A stretch of 43,078 nt of DNA from Agromyces lapidis (GCF_009749405.1 NZ_WBIQ01000003.1:1-43078), one strand, 5' to 3'; positions 17,976 through 26,301 are shown, counted from the first letter of the stretch. Numbers and translations: made by a program. Notes: generated by a model from the letters alone, not told the origin.

Positions 17976-19622
17976 TCAGGCGGCCGGGTCGAGGGTGTGC
18001 GCGTCGAGGATCGTGTACGAGTAGCCCTGCTCCGCGAGGAACCGCTGCCGGTTCTGCGCGAAGTCCTGGTCGACGGTGTCGCGCGCGACGAGCGTGTAGA
18101 AGTTGGCGCTGAGCCCCGACTCCTTCGGACGCAGCAGCCGGCCGAGGCGCTGCGCCTCCTCCTGTCTCGACCCGAACGAACCCGACACCTGGATGGCGAC
18201 CGTCGCTTCGGGCAGGTCGACCGAGAAGTTCGCGACCTTCGACACCACCAGCACCGGTGTCGTGCCGTCGCGGAACTCCTGGAAGAGCCGTTCGCGTTCG
18301 TCGACCGGCGTCGAGCCGGTCAGCTGCGGGGCGCCCAGCGCCTCGGCGAGTTCGTCGATCTGGTCGAGGTACTGTCCGATCACGAGGATGCGCTCGCCCG
18401 CGTGCCGGGCGACGAGCTCACGCACGACGCCGAGTTTCGCCGGCGCGGTCGCGGCGAGGCGGTAGCGCTCGTCGTCGGCGGATGCCGCGTACGCGAGCCG
18501 CTCGGACTGCGGGAGGTCGATGCGCACCTCGTAGCAGGCCGCGGGGGAGATGAAGCCCTGGGCCTCGATCTCCTTCCACGGGGCGTCGAAGCGCTTGGGG
18601 CCGATGAGCGAGAACACGTCGCCCTCGCGGCCGTCCTCCCGCACCAGGGTCGCCGTGAGGCCGAGTCGCCGGCGGGCCTGCAGTTCTGCGGTCAGCTTGA
18701 ACACCGGCGCGGGCAGCAGGTGCACCTCGTCGTAGACCACGAGGCCCCAGTCGAGGGCGTCGAGCAGCGCGAGATGGGCGTACTCGCCCTTCCGCTTGGC
18801 GGTGAGGATCTGGTAGGTCGCGATCGTGACCGGCTTGACCTCCTTCACCTGCCCCGAGTACTCGCCGATCTCGTCGGCGGTGAGACTCGTGCGCTTCAGC
18901 AGCTCGTCGCGCCACTGCCGGGCGCTCACGGTGTTCGTGACGAGAATGAGGGTCGTCGTCTTCGCGGTCGCCATCGCGCCCGCCCCCACGAGCGTCTTGC
19001 CCGCGCCGCAGGGCAGCACGACGACGCCCGAGCCGCCCTCGAAGAAGTTGTCGACCGCCTTCTGCTGGTAGTCGCGGAGGTGCCAGCCGTTCTCTTCGAG
19101 GTCGATCTCGTGCGGAGTTCCCGGGGTGTAGCCGGCGAGGTCCTCGGCCGGCCAGCCGAGCTTCACGAGCTCCTGCTTGAGCTGCCCGCGGGCCCACGGT
19201 TCGACGAGGAAGCCCGTGTCGCCGACGCGCTCGCCGATGAGCGGCGCGATCTTGCGGGCGCCAACGACCTCGGTGAGCACGGCGACGTCGTCGCCGTGCA
19301 GGCGCAGCTCGCCCTCGTCGGTGCGGTCGATCACGAGGCGGCCGTAGCGCCCGACGGTCTCGCGCATGTCGACGGCGACCGTCTGGGGCACCGGGAATTT
19401 CGCGTAGCGCTCGAGCGTGCCGAGCATGTCCTCGGCGTCGTGGCCCGCCGCGCGGGCGTTCCAGAGGCCGAGCCGGGTGATCCGGTAGGTGTGCACGTGT
19501 TCGGGGGCGCGCTCGAGCTCGGCGAACACCGCGAGGTCGTGCCTGGCGTCTTCGGCGAGCGGGTGCGCGACCTCGAGGAGCACGGTGCGGTCGCTCTGCA
19601 CGATGAGGGGGCCGTCTGACAT
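17976..19622 (-). CDS. DNA repair helicase XPB
   Basis: This 548-aa SF2 helicase is the bacterial XPB type found in actinobacteria. It has an N-terminal damage-recognition-like region (1-170), Walker A LPCGAGKT (Lys209), DEVH box (298-301), TATLVRED (RED motif) and motif VI QRLGRLLRPK. It opens DNA with 3'-5' polarity in repair. The upstream in-frame part is Arg-rich and was excluded. A TAGACT box 8 nt before the ATG suggests a leaderless start inside the 70-nt gap to the next gene upstream, which encodes a helicase-associated protein. Confidence 0.95.
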   Translation of the reverse strand: MSDGPLIVQSDRTVLLEVAHPLAEDARHDLAVFAELERAPEHVHTYRITRLGLWNARAAGHDAEDMLGTLERYAKFPVPQTVAVDMRETVGRYGRLVIDRTDEGELRLHGDDVAVLTEVVGARKIAPLIGERVGDTGFLVEPWARGQLKQELVKLGWPAEDLAGYTPGTPHEIDLEENGWHLRDYQQKAVDNFFEGGSGVVVLPCGAGKTLVGAGAMATAKTTTLILVTNTVSARQWRDELLKRTSLTADEIGEYSGQVKEVKPVTIATYQILTAKRKGEYAHLALLDALDWGLVVYDEVHLLPAPVFKLTAELQARRRLGLTATLVREDGREGDVFSLIGPKRFDAPWKEIEAQGFISPAACYEVRIDLPQSERLAYAASADDERYRLAATAPAKLGVVRELVARHAGERILVIGQYLDQIDELAEALGAPQLTGSTPVDERERLFQEFRDGTTPVLVVSKVANFSVDLPEATVAIQVSGSFGSRQEEAQRLGRLLRPKESGLSANFYTLVARDTVDQDFAQNRQRFLAEQGYSYTILDAHTLDPAA

Positions 19623-19630
19623 AACCGTCG

Positions 19631-19636
19631 AGTCTA
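19631..19636 (-). promoter_or_regulatory. -10 box of XPB gene
   Basis: TAGACT on the minus strand is followed by 8 nt and ATG. No SD is present. Confidence 0.45.
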
Positions 19637-19692
19637 CGCCCGTGCGGTGGGAGGGCGGCCGGGCGGGTGCCCGGGCGCGTCGCGCGTCGGGC

Positions 19693-21558
19693 TCAGATCT
19701 CGGCGGGTGCGGGCGCGACGGCCGCGATCGCCGAGATCGGGAGGGTGCGCTCGATGTCGGCCTTGCGGTCGCGCGCACGGAGCCGGCCGTTCGCGACGCT
19801 CGCGGGCGCGAGGAGGTAGTCGGCGGTGTCGCCGCCCGGCATCCGCACTGTCACCGTCAGCGTCTCCTTCGAGCGGGCGGCGGCCTCGAGCTGGCGCGCG
19901 AGCCATGCCTGTTCGGCGTCGTCGCCCAGCTGCTCCTCGGCCATGCGGTCGAGCAGCGCCGCGATCGGGTCGGTCGCCGGCGCGACGACCGGGGCCGGCG
20001 CGAGCCGGTGCCGCTGGAGCCGGATGATCTCGCCCGCCGCGTTCTCGGCCGCGACCGGATACCTCGCATCGGAGAGCGCCCAGAAGACCACATCGGGTGC
20101 GAAGCGCGAGAGCAGCCGGTGCGGGCCGGTCTGGCGCAGGGCGAGCGAGGAGATCGACTGGTCGACCGCGAGGGTGCGGATGAGCTGCTCGTCATCGGAG
20201 CGGATCGAGGCCCGCGCCGGCGCATCGGAATCGGCGGCGCTCGACACGCGCACGGCTCCGAACCGCTCGGCGGCCTCGGCCACGAGATACGCGAGCGGTT
20301 GCGGGATGCCGGTGAGCGAGAGCCCGCCGAGGAACTCGAGGATGGAATCGGCGGTCTCGCCGGCGGCGAGCCCGCGGTTCACGGATGCCGCGCTCACGCG
20401 ATACGTCGAGGCGAGGTCGCGCCCCTCGACGTCGGCGACGCCGCGGAGCCGACCGTCGAGCGCCGGTTCGAGCGGCCCGGGGGCGACGATCGAGAGATCG
20501 TGCTGCAGGTAGACGCGGTCGACCTGGGCGGGGAAGTGGGCGGCAACGAGATCGGCGGCCCGGTCGAGTTCGCCCCCGAGCACGAGCCGACCCGCTTCGA
20601 CCGGCTCGCCCGCGACGGCGAGCCCGAGCGCCTCGGCCTCGCCGAAGAGCCGTTCGAGGCCGTCGTCGAGCCAGGGGCCGCCCGCCGGGTACAGCCACCG
20701 CACGTCGTCGCGCAGGGCGGTCGCGGTGAGCGGGTCGCTGCGACGGGCGACGAGTCGGCGCAGCGTCTCGGGGATGCGATCGCGCCAGAACTCGGCCAGC
20801 CGCAGCCACCGGCCGCGCGCGGACTCGAGCGACCAGGCCGCGCCGCGGTCGGACTCGAGCCAGAAGGCACCGTCGCGCACGACGAGACCGGCCTCTTCAG
20901 CGCGATGGAAGAGCCGGGGGAGCGCGTCGAGCTCGGTGCCGCTCGCCTCGGCGAGCCGCTTCGAGTCGGGCAGCGCGAGCCCGCCCTTCGCCAGCTCACG
21001 CGCGGGTTGGGCTCCCAGCGCGGCGAGCAGTTCGGCCGTCGCCGTCACGGTGGCGTAGGCGGCCTCGGAGGAGTGCCGCTCGAGCAGGCTCCGGTCGACC
21101 GAGTCGCTCGGCACGAGCACCGGGGGAGCCGGGGCCGCGAGGTCGCCGGCGGTCGGCAGGTCGACGCCGAGCCGCGGCGCGAGCCGCGCGGCGACGGCGG
21201 CGGGCACGTGGATCCGGTCGTCGTGCCGCACCACGAGCAGCGACTCGCACAGATCGCCGATCAGTTCGCCCGTGGCATCCACCCGCGTGTTCGTGGCGCC
21301 CAGCGCCGACAGCTCGCCCTGCACCGCCTCGACCGTGCTGCCGCCGGTGCCGTCGGCGATGGTCGCCGCGACGGCGAGCGCCGCGAGGTGGCGCCGGTCG
21401 AGGCGCCCGATGGCCTGGTCGAGCGAGTCGGGCGCGAGGAGCGCCTCGGCGAGGTCGAAGAGGTCGTGGATGCCCGTGGTCTCGAACTCGCGCGTCCGCA
21501 GTGCTGCGGCGAGGTCATCTCGCGTCAGCTCGCGGAGTCGTGCGGCGAGTTCGAGCAT
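19693..21558 (-). CDS. Helicase-associated domain protein (Helicase_C_3-like)
   Basis: This 621-aa protein carries an XPB/Ssl2-like Helicase_C_3 region in its second half (around VYLQHDLSIVAPGPLEP through SRFAPDVVFWALSDARYP) but no Walker A or DEAD box, so it is not itself an ATPase. The N-terminal half is helical and Ala/Leu-rich with possible winged-helix elements. It is encoded directly upstream of XPB in the same direction, which suggests a partner or loading factor; this is inference from context. The start has GGAG 4 nt before the ATG, 9 nt after the preceding stop. Confidence 0.85.
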   Translation of the reverse strand: MLELAARLRELTRDDLAAALRTREFETTGIHDLFDLAEALLAPDSLDQAIGRLDRRHLAALAVAATIADGTGGSTVEAVQGELSALGATNTRVDATGELIGDLCESLLVVRHDDRIHVPAAVAARLAPRLGVDLPTAGDLAAPAPPVLVPSDSVDRSLLERHSSEAAYATVTATAELLAALGAQPARELAKGGLALPDSKRLAEASGTELDALPRLFHRAEEAGLVVRDGAFWLESDRGAAWSLESARGRWLRLAEFWRDRIPETLRRLVARRSDPLTATALRDDVRWLYPAGGPWLDDGLERLFGEAEALGLAVAGEPVEAGRLVLGGELDRAADLVAAHFPAQVDRVYLQHDLSIVAPGPLEPALDGRLRGVADVEGRDLASTYRVSAASVNRGLAAGETADSILEFLGGLSLTGIPQPLAYLVAEAAERFGAVRVSSAADSDAPARASIRSDDEQLIRTLAVDQSISSLALRQTGPHRLLSRFAPDVVFWALSDARYPVAAENAAGEIIRLQRHRLAPAPVVAPATDPIAALLDRMAEEQLGDDAEQAWLARQLEAAARSKETLTVTVRMPGGDTADYLLAPASVANGRLRARDRKADIERTLPISAIAAVAPAPAEI

Positions 21559-21567
21559 CGTCTCCGC

Positions 21568-21843
21568 TCAGCTCGATCCGGCTCGGGCTTCGCGGGAACG
21601 TCGCACGCTGTTGATGATGAGCAGCACGATCAGGAGCAGGAACGCGATCGGCAGGCCGAACCAGGGGAGCATGATGATGAACGGCCAGGCGCCCTGGCTG
21701 AAGCCGTCGTCGGCGGCGGCGCCGTTCGCGGTGCCGATCATGACGACGAAGAAGGCGACGATCGACAGGCCGACGATCGTCGCGAACATGACGGCGAGGA
21801 TGCGCTCGGCGCGATGCTCGGTGATAGGGCCGGAATCGCTCAC
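21568..21843 (-). CDS. Small two-helix membrane protein
   Basis: This 91-aa protein has two hydrophobic helices (about 16-40 and 53-78) and a basic C-terminus. No catalytic motif is visible. The GTG start lies 6 nt after a TATTCT box, the leaderless pattern. It is the first gene of a probable operon with the helicase-associated protein and perhaps XPB. Function is unknown. Confidence 0.8.
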   Translation of the reverse strand: MSDSGPITEHRAERILAVMFATIVGLSIVAFFVVMIGTANGAAADDGFSQGAWPFIIMLPWFGLPIAFLLLIVLLIINSVRRSREARAGSS

Positions 21844-21849
21844 CCGTCA

Positions 21850-21855
21850 AGAATA
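21850..21855 (-). promoter_or_regulatory. -10 box of small membrane protein operon
   Basis: TATTCT on the minus strand is followed by 6 nt and GTG. It is back to back with the cold-shock gene promoter 35 nt away. Confidence 0.5.
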
Positions 21856-21888
21856 GGGCAGGAGGCCGCGGTACGGGGGACGTGACTC

Positions 21889-21894
21889 TAGACT
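21889..21894 (+). promoter_or_regulatory. -10 box of second cold-shock gene
   Basis: TAGACT would start RNA near 21901, giving a leader of about 54 nt. The leader holds an 8-bp hairpin (21904-21911 with 21922-21929). Confidence 0.45.
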
Positions 21895-21954
21895 GGGGGG
21901 AGAACGGCGCGTTGATTTCGGCGCGCCGTGAGACGTATAAGCGAGGTTTTCACG

Positions 21955-22335
21955 ATGCCCACCGGCAAGGTCAAGTTCTACGACGAGGACAAGGGTTTCG
22001 GCTTCATCAGCGGCGATGACGGCCAGGAGGTCTTCCTCCACGCATCCGCCCTCCCCGCCGGCGCGACCGTGCGTGCGGGCAGCAGGCTGGAGTTCGGCAT
22101 CGCCGAGGGCAAGCGCGGTGCGCAGGCGCTCTCCGTGCGGGTCATCGACACGCCCGTCAGCCTCACCAAGATCCACCGCAAGCCCGCCGACGACATGGCG
22201 ATCATCGTCGAGGACGTCGTGAAGGTGCTCGACGGCATCGGTGCCGACCTCCGGCGGGGGCGCTACCCCGAGAAGTCCAAGGCGCGCACCGTCGCCGCGG
22301 TGCTGCGCAAGGTGGCTGACGATCTGGATGCCTGA
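21955..22335 (+). CDS. Cold-shock domain protein with C-terminal extension
   Basis: This 126-aa protein has a cold-shock domain at 1-67 (RNP1 KGFGFISG, RNP2 VFLHASAL) followed by about 60 residues of charged helices (KKxADDMAIIVEDVVKVLDG-like region). This two-part form is typical of actinobacteria. It should bind RNA. The ATG was chosen by family alignment. Its last 8 nt overlap the DUF3027 start, so the two are translationally coupled. Confidence 0.93.
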   Translation: MPTGKVKFYDEDKGFGFISGDDGQEVFLHASALPAGATVRAGSRLEFGIAEGKRGAQALSVRVIDTPVSLTKIHRKPADDMAIIVEDVVKVLDGIGADLRRGRYPEKSKARTVAAVLRKVADDLDA

Positions 22336-23002
22336 GACCCCCGACACCCAGCAGCCGGCCGCCGACGAGTCCGCGGCCGAGACCGGCGCCGCGCTCGAGA
22401 CGGCGCCGCCCGTCGCCGACGAGGCGCTGCTCGCCTCGGTCGATCTCGCGCGGCGCGCGTTGCTCGAGGTGACCGCGCCCGAGACGGTGGGCTCCGTCAT
22501 CGGACACGTGGTCGAGGGCGAGCACGTGCTGAGCCTGCTCTTCGCCTCGGACCTCGCCGGCTACCCCGGCTGGCGGTGGAGCGTGACGATCACCCGCGTC
22601 GACGATGCGGAGCCGACCGTGCTCGAGACCGAGTTGATGCCGGGCGAGCAGGCGCTGCTCGCGCCCGAATGGGTGCCGTGGTCCGAGCGTCTCGCCGAGT
22701 ACCGGGCGGCCCAGCAGACCGCGGCCGAGCTCGCCGCTGCTGCCGCCGCCGCCGGCGACGACGCCGAGACCGACGAGTTCGACGACGAGACCGACGAGTT
22801 CGACGACGAGACCGACGAGTTCGACGACGAGGCCGACGACGACTCCGACGAAGACGACGCGGACGACGAAGACGATCCTGACGACGGGCTCGCGCACGAC
22901 GACGCGTTCGACGGGATCGACATCGACGCGCTCGACCTCGACGCGGCCTCCGAAGACGAAGACGAAGACGAAGACGAAGACGAGGCGACGCCGACGGCGT
23001 GA
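22328..23002 (+). CDS. DUF3027 domain-containing protein with acidic tail
   Basis: This 224-aa protein contains the DUF3027 core (about 25-120), including GWRWSVTITRVDDAEPTVLE and ELMPGEQALLAPEWVPWSERL. An Ala helix follows and then a very acidic, Asp/Glu-rich tail (about 145-222). The tail includes three 21-bp tandem repeats encoding ETDEFDD. The start overlaps the cold-shock gene by 8 nt. Coupling to an RNA-binding protein suggests a nucleic-acid-related role, but no function is known to me. Confidence 0.9.
   Translation: MPETPDTQQPAADESAAETGAALETAPPVADEALLASVDLARRALLEVTAPETVGSVIGHVVEGEHVLSLLFASDLAGYPGWRWSVTITRVDDAEPTVLETELMPGEQALLAPEWVPWSERLAEYRAAQQTAAELAAAAAAAGDDAETDEFDDETDEFDDETDEFDDEADDDSDEDDADDEDDPDDGLAHDDAFDGIDIDALDLDAASEDEDEDEDEDEATPTA
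22766..22828 (+). repeat. Three 21-bp tandem repeats in DUF3027 gene
   Basis: Three identical copies (22766-22786, 22787-22807, 22808-22828) encode ETDEFDD and fade into a partial fourth. Further on, 9-bp-periodic GAAGACGAA units occur at about 22951-22981. Confidence 0.9.
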
Positions 23003-23009
23003 CCCGCGG

Positions 23010-23312
23010 TCAGGCGGAGACGCCCGATCCGTCGTCGCGCGACTGACGAGCGCGGCGACGGATCACCTGCACGACGACGATCCCGAGGACCCCGAGCGCG
23101 ACGCCGACGATCGCGGCCGCGAGGCACCATCCGAGTCCGGCGGCATCGAGCGCGTCACGGAACACGAAGCAGCCGGCAGCCACCACGAGCCATCCGATCG
23201 TGCCGGCGACGAGCGCCTTGCGCGCGTCGGCCCGCGCGGGCGCCGGATCGGGTCGGCGCTCCTCCTCGCTGAGCCAGAGGCGCACCCGGTCAGCCGATCC
23301 GCTCGAGGACAT
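23010..23312 (-). CDS. DUF2530 membrane protein
   Basis: This 100-aa protein has a charged N-terminus and two transmembrane helices (about 33-52 and 60-85), fitting DUF2530. It overlaps the end of serC by 23 nt and has no convincing SD, so it is probably translated by coupling. It is convergent with DUF3027, 7 nt away. Function is unknown. Confidence 0.85.
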   Translation of the reverse strand: MSSSGSADRVRLWLSEEERRPDPAPARADARKALVAGTIGWLVVAAGCFVFRDALDAAGLGWCLAAAIVGVALGVLGIVVVQVIRRRARQSRDDGSGVSA

Positions 23313-24405
23313 GGTCGATCGAGGCGAGGAGCTTGCGGACGTCGTCGGGCTCGATGGCCGTGAACGTGGCGATGCGCAGCTGGTTGCGGCCGAGCTTGCG
23401 GTAGGGCTCGGTGTCGACGACGCCGTTCTCGCGCAGCACCTTCGAGATAGCCGACGCGTCGACCGACTCGTCGAAGTCGATGGTCACGACGACCTGCGAA
23501 CGGTCGGCCGCGTCGGCGACGAACGGGGTCGCGACGCTCGAGGCCTCGGCCCACTCGTACAGCAGCCCGGAGGATTCGCGGGTGCGCGCGTCGGCCCAGG
23601 CGAGGCCGCCCGACGCATTGATCCAGTCGATCTGGTTCTCCATCAGGAGGAGGGTTGCGAGCGCCGGGGTGTTCAGGGTCTGGTCGAGACGCGAGTTGTC
23701 GACCGCGTTCTTCAGCGAGAGGAACTCGGGGATGTACCGGCCCGATGCGGCGACGCGCTCGACGCGTTCGATCGCGGCGGGCGACATGAGCGCGAACCAC
23801 AGCCCGCCGTCGGCTGCGAAGTTCTTCTGCGGTGCGAAGTAGTAGACGTCGAATTCGCGGGCGTCGACGGCGGTGCCGCCCGCGGCGCTCGTCGCGTCGA
23901 TGACGGTGAGCGCACCGGCGTCGCCCGCGACGCGCGCGACGGGGGCCTGCACGCCGGTCGACGTCTCGTTCTGCGGCCACGCGTAGACGTCGAAGCCCGC
24001 GGCGGCCTCGGCGCGAGCGCTCGTGCCGGGGGCCGCGGTGCGCACCTCGGGAGCCTCGAGCCAGGGGGCGCCCGCGGCCTTCGCGAACTTCGCGCCGAAC
24101 TCGCCGAACGAGGCGAGCTGCGCGCGGCGCTCGATGAGCGAGACGGCCGCCGAGTCCCAGAACGCGGTCGAGCCGCCGTTGCCGAGCACCACTTCGTAGC
24201 CCTCGGGAAGCGAGAAGAGCTCGCCCAGCCCGCGGCGCACGCGGCCGACGAGGTTCTTCACGGGCGCCTGGCGGTGCGAGGTGCCGAGCAGCGCCGGGCC
24301 GAACTCGGCCAGATGCGCGAGCTGCTCGGGGCGGACCTTCGACGGCCCGCATCCGAAGCGTCCGTCGGCAGGCAGCAGGTCAGCGGGAATCACAAGGCTC
24401 GGCAT
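23290..24405 (-). CDS. serC: Phosphoserine aminotransferase
   Basis: This 371-aa PLP enzyme makes 3-phosphoserine from 3-phosphohydroxypyruvate and glutamate in serine synthesis. Seen features are the N-terminal DGRFGCGPSKVRPEQL, GNGGSTAFWD, DATSAAGG and the PLP lysine in FAPQKNFAADGG. It resembles the actinobacterial SerC branch. A TAGACT box 6 nt before the ATG marks a leaderless mRNA. It is divergent from the DtxR/IdeR gene. Confidence 0.95.
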   Translation of the reverse strand: MPSLVIPADLLPADGRFGCGPSKVRPEQLAHLAEFGPALLGTSHRQAPVKNLVGRVRRGLGELFSLPEGYEVVLGNGGSTAFWDSAAVSLIERRAQLASFGEFGAKFAKAAGAPWLEAPEVRTAAPGTSARAEAAAGFDVYAWPQNETSTGVQAPVARVAGDAGALTVIDATSAAGGTAVDAREFDVYYFAPQKNFAADGGLWFALMSPAAIERVERVAASGRYIPEFLSLKNAVDNSRLDQTLNTPALATLLLMENQIDWINASGGLAWADARTRESSGLLYEWAEASSVATPFVADAADRSQVVVTIDFDESVDASAISKVLRENGVVDTEPYRKLGRNQLRIATFTAIEPDDVRKLLASIDHVLERIG

Positions 24406-24411
24406 GCGACG

Positions 24412-24417
24412 AGTCTA
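24412..24417 (-). promoter_or_regulatory. -10 box of serC
   Basis: TAGACT on the minus strand, then CGTCGC and ATG: the clearest leaderless arrangement in the window. Confidence 0.55.
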
Positions 24418-24436
24418 GCGAGGCAGTGGTGGCCGC

Positions 24437-24442
24437 TAGGCT
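24437..24442 (+). promoter_or_regulatory. -10 box of DtxR/IdeR gene
   Basis: TAGGCT would start RNA near 24449, about 29 nt before the GTG, which has its own SD (GGGAGG). Confidence 0.45.
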
Positions 24443-24477
24443 TGATGACGGGCTGCGACGCAACGGGAGGATACCGC

Positions 24478-25170
24478 GTGACCGATCTGATCGATACGAC
24501 CGAGATGTACCTGCGCACGATCCTCGACCTCGAAGAGGAGAACATCGTGCCGCTTCGTGCGCGCATCTCAGAGCGTCTCGGTCACTCCGGCCCGACCGTG
24601 TCGCAGACCGTCGCCCGCATGGAGCGAGACGGGCTCGTCGTCGTCTCGGGCGACCGTCACCTCGAGCTCACCCCAGAGGGCCGCAGCAAGGCCGTGCACG
24701 TCATGCGCAAGCACCGTCTCGCCGAGCGGCTGCTCGCCGATGTCATCGGGCTCGAATGGGAGTACGTGCACGACGAGGCCTGCCGCTGGGAGCACGTCAT
24801 GAGCGAGCAGGTCGAGCGTCGCCTCATCGAGATCCTCGGAGGCCCGAAGGAGTCGCCGTACGGCAACCCCATCCCCGGCCTCGAAGAGCTCGGTCTGCCG
24901 CCGGCCGACGCCTTCATGACGGGTGTGGTGAACGTCGTCGACGCGGTCGCCGACCGCGACGCACCGGTGCGCGGCACCGTTCGCCGGCTCGGCGAGCCCG
25001 TGCAGTTCGACCCCGAACTCCTCGGCCAGCTCAAGCAGGCCGGCGTGATGCCGGGTGCGCTCGCGAGCTTCAGCCGCGCCGGCGGGTACGTGCTCGTCGA
25101 GGTCGACGGGGCCGACGGCGGCATCGAGCTGCCGACCGAAGTCGCTGGGCACCTCTTCATCAGCCTCTGA
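24478..25170 (+). CDS. Iron-dependent repressor, DtxR/IdeR type
   Basis: This 230-aa metalloregulator represses iron-uptake genes when Fe2+ is bound. Metal ligands match DtxR numbering exactly: Met10, Cys102, Glu105, His106 for the primary site and His79, Glu83, His98 for the ancillary site, with Glu173/Gln176 equivalent to DtxR Glu170/Gln173. The helix-turn-helix is HSGPTVSQTVARMERDGLV, SPYGNPIPG follows the dimerisation part and an SH3-like domain ends the protein. Met10 plus Cys102 points to iron rather than manganese sensing. The start is GTG with GGGAGG 8 nt upstream; an earlier in-frame ATG falls at the promoter. Confidence 0.95.
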   Translation: MTDLIDTTEMYLRTILDLEEENIVPLRARISERLGHSGPTVSQTVARMERDGLVVVSGDRHLELTPEGRSKAVHVMRKHRLAERLLADVIGLEWEYVHDEACRWEHVMSEQVERRLIEILGGPKESPYGNPIPGLEELGLPPADAFMTGVVNVVDAVADRDAPVRGTVRRLGEPVQFDPELLGQLKQAGVMPGALASFSRAGGYVLVEVDGADGGIELPTEVAGHLFISL

Positions 25171-25225
25171 ATCGAGCGGGATCGCCGCGCGAATCGGGCG
25201 ATTCCAGCCGCGCCGTGATCGAAAT

Positions 25226-25254
25226 GTGACAATCGGGCTCGGCTCGCGTACCCT
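25226..25254 (+). promoter_or_regulatory. Promoter of NlpC/P60 gene
   Basis: GTGACA (25226-25231), a 17-nt spacer and TACCCT (25249-25254). The CHAP gene promoter uses the same GTGACA box. RNA would start near 25261, leaving a leader of about 140 nt. Confidence 0.5.
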
Positions 25255-25260
25255 CGTACG

Positions 25261-25400
25261 AGTCCACCGGCACGAAGCCAGCTGGAGGACCAGGGTCGAG
25301 ACGCTCCCAGCGCTCACCGCTCGACCCGGTACCCGTGAGGCGCCCTGCGCGCATCAGGTGAGACGACATCCAGGTGGCGTGGGGCGACGGAGGTTACATC
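25261..25400 (+). promoter_or_regulatory. Structured 5' leader of NlpC/P60 gene
   Basis: The leader contains GGAGGACC followed by a perfect 8-bp stem GGGTCGAG/CTCGACCC enclosing a loop of about 19 nt, then GC-rich segments up to the SD. Wall-hydrolase genes in actinobacteria often carry c-di-AMP riboswitches. GGAGGACC recalls that class, but the terminal CAGCTAAC block is absent, so identity is open. Confidence 0.4.
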
Positions 25401-26273
25401 TTGGCTCGACTCTCCCGGCGCCGTCCCACCAGGACCCGCGCTCGCGGGGCCGCGACGAAGGCGATCATCGCTTCGAAGGCCCCCAGTTCCCCCACCACCC
25501 CCCAGACGCAGGATCTCGCGACGGCGGTCGCCGCGAAGGCGCTGCCGTCGACCAGGCGCCTCCGGCGCGGTGGTCTCGCGAACATCCTCGTGATGACGGC
25601 AGCGGCCGGCATCGTCGGCACGCTCGCGATCCCGGCCTACGCCATCGCCCCGGGCAGTGTCGGCCCGCAGTTCGGCGAGACCGACGCGACCCGCCTGTCG
25701 AAGGCGCAGGCCCAGACGGTCGAGGTCACCGACGACGTGATCGCGGCGCCCGTCACCGCCGACGGCTACGCGACGGTCTCCGGCGAGGAGATCCGCGCGG
25801 CGGCTGCGGCGGCCGAGGCCGCTGAAGCGGCCGAAGCGGCCCGCATCGCCGCGGAGAACGCGATGACCTCGTACGCGGCGTCGTACGACGGCCCCTCGGT
25901 CGGCGACTTCCTCGCGAACCCGCCGTACCCGAGCTTCGACCTCGCGAGCGTGTACAGCGTCGCGACGCAGTACATCGGCACCCCGTACGTCTACGGCGGC
26001 GCGACGCCCGCGGGCTTCGACTGCTCCGGTTTCGTGATGTACGTCTACGCGCAGTTCGGCGTCAGCATGCCCCACTCGTCCGCCGGGCAGGGTGCGATGG
26101 GAACGGTCATCTCCGAGGCCGACGCGCAGCCGGGCGACCTCGTGATCATGGACGGCCACGACGGCTTCTACGCCGGCGACGGGATGATCCTGCACGCGCC
26201 CTACGAGGGCGCCTCGGTCCGCGTCCAGCCCATCTGGACGAGCGACTACTCGATCGTGCGCATCGGCATCTGA
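25401..26273 (+). CDS. Secreted NlpC/P60 peptidoglycan hydrolase
   Basis: This 290-aa protein has a long Arg-rich N-terminus, a signal/anchor helix (about 60-81, ending AIPAYA), a linker module (82-130), an Ala-rich helix (130-155) and an NlpC/P60 domain with catalytic Cys208 (GFDCSGFVMY) and His253 (GHDGFYAG). It should cut peptide stems of peptidoglycan outside the cell. The TTG start was chosen because GGAGG lies 7 nt before it. The segment around PAYAIAPG to DGYA is closely similar to the CHAP protein encoded 1 kb downstream. A strong terminator follows. Confidence 0.92.
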   Translation: MARLSRRRPTRTRARGAATKAIIASKAPSSPTTPQTQDLATAVAAKALPSTRRLRRGGLANILVMTAAAGIVGTLAIPAYAIAPGSVGPQFGETDATRLSKAQAQTVEVTDDVIAAPVTADGYATVSGEEIRAAAAAAEAAEAAEAARIAAENAMTSYAASYDGPSVGDFLANPPYPSFDLASVYSVATQYIGTPYVYGGATPAGFDCSGFVMYVYAQFGVSMPHSSAGQGAMGTVISEADAQPGDLVIMDGHDGFYAGDGMILHAPYEGASVRVQPIWTSDYSIVRIGI

Positions 26274-26301
26274 ACGTGAACACCGCGTGTCCGCCACGCG
26301 A

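Noticed and set aside
19489..21885. 798-codon open frame on the plus strand
   Set aside because: Antisense to XPB and the helicase-associated gene with shadow composition and no motif.
24444..24477. In-frame ATG 24444 as start of the DtxR/IdeR gene
   Set aside because: It would precede the predicted transcript start, and only the GTG at 24478 gives exact DtxR residue numbering and an SD.
25261..25400. Confident call of a c-di-AMP (ydaO) riboswitch
   Set aside because: GGAGGACC is present, but the conserved CAGCTAAC end and GCCGAA start are not; kept only as an open finding.
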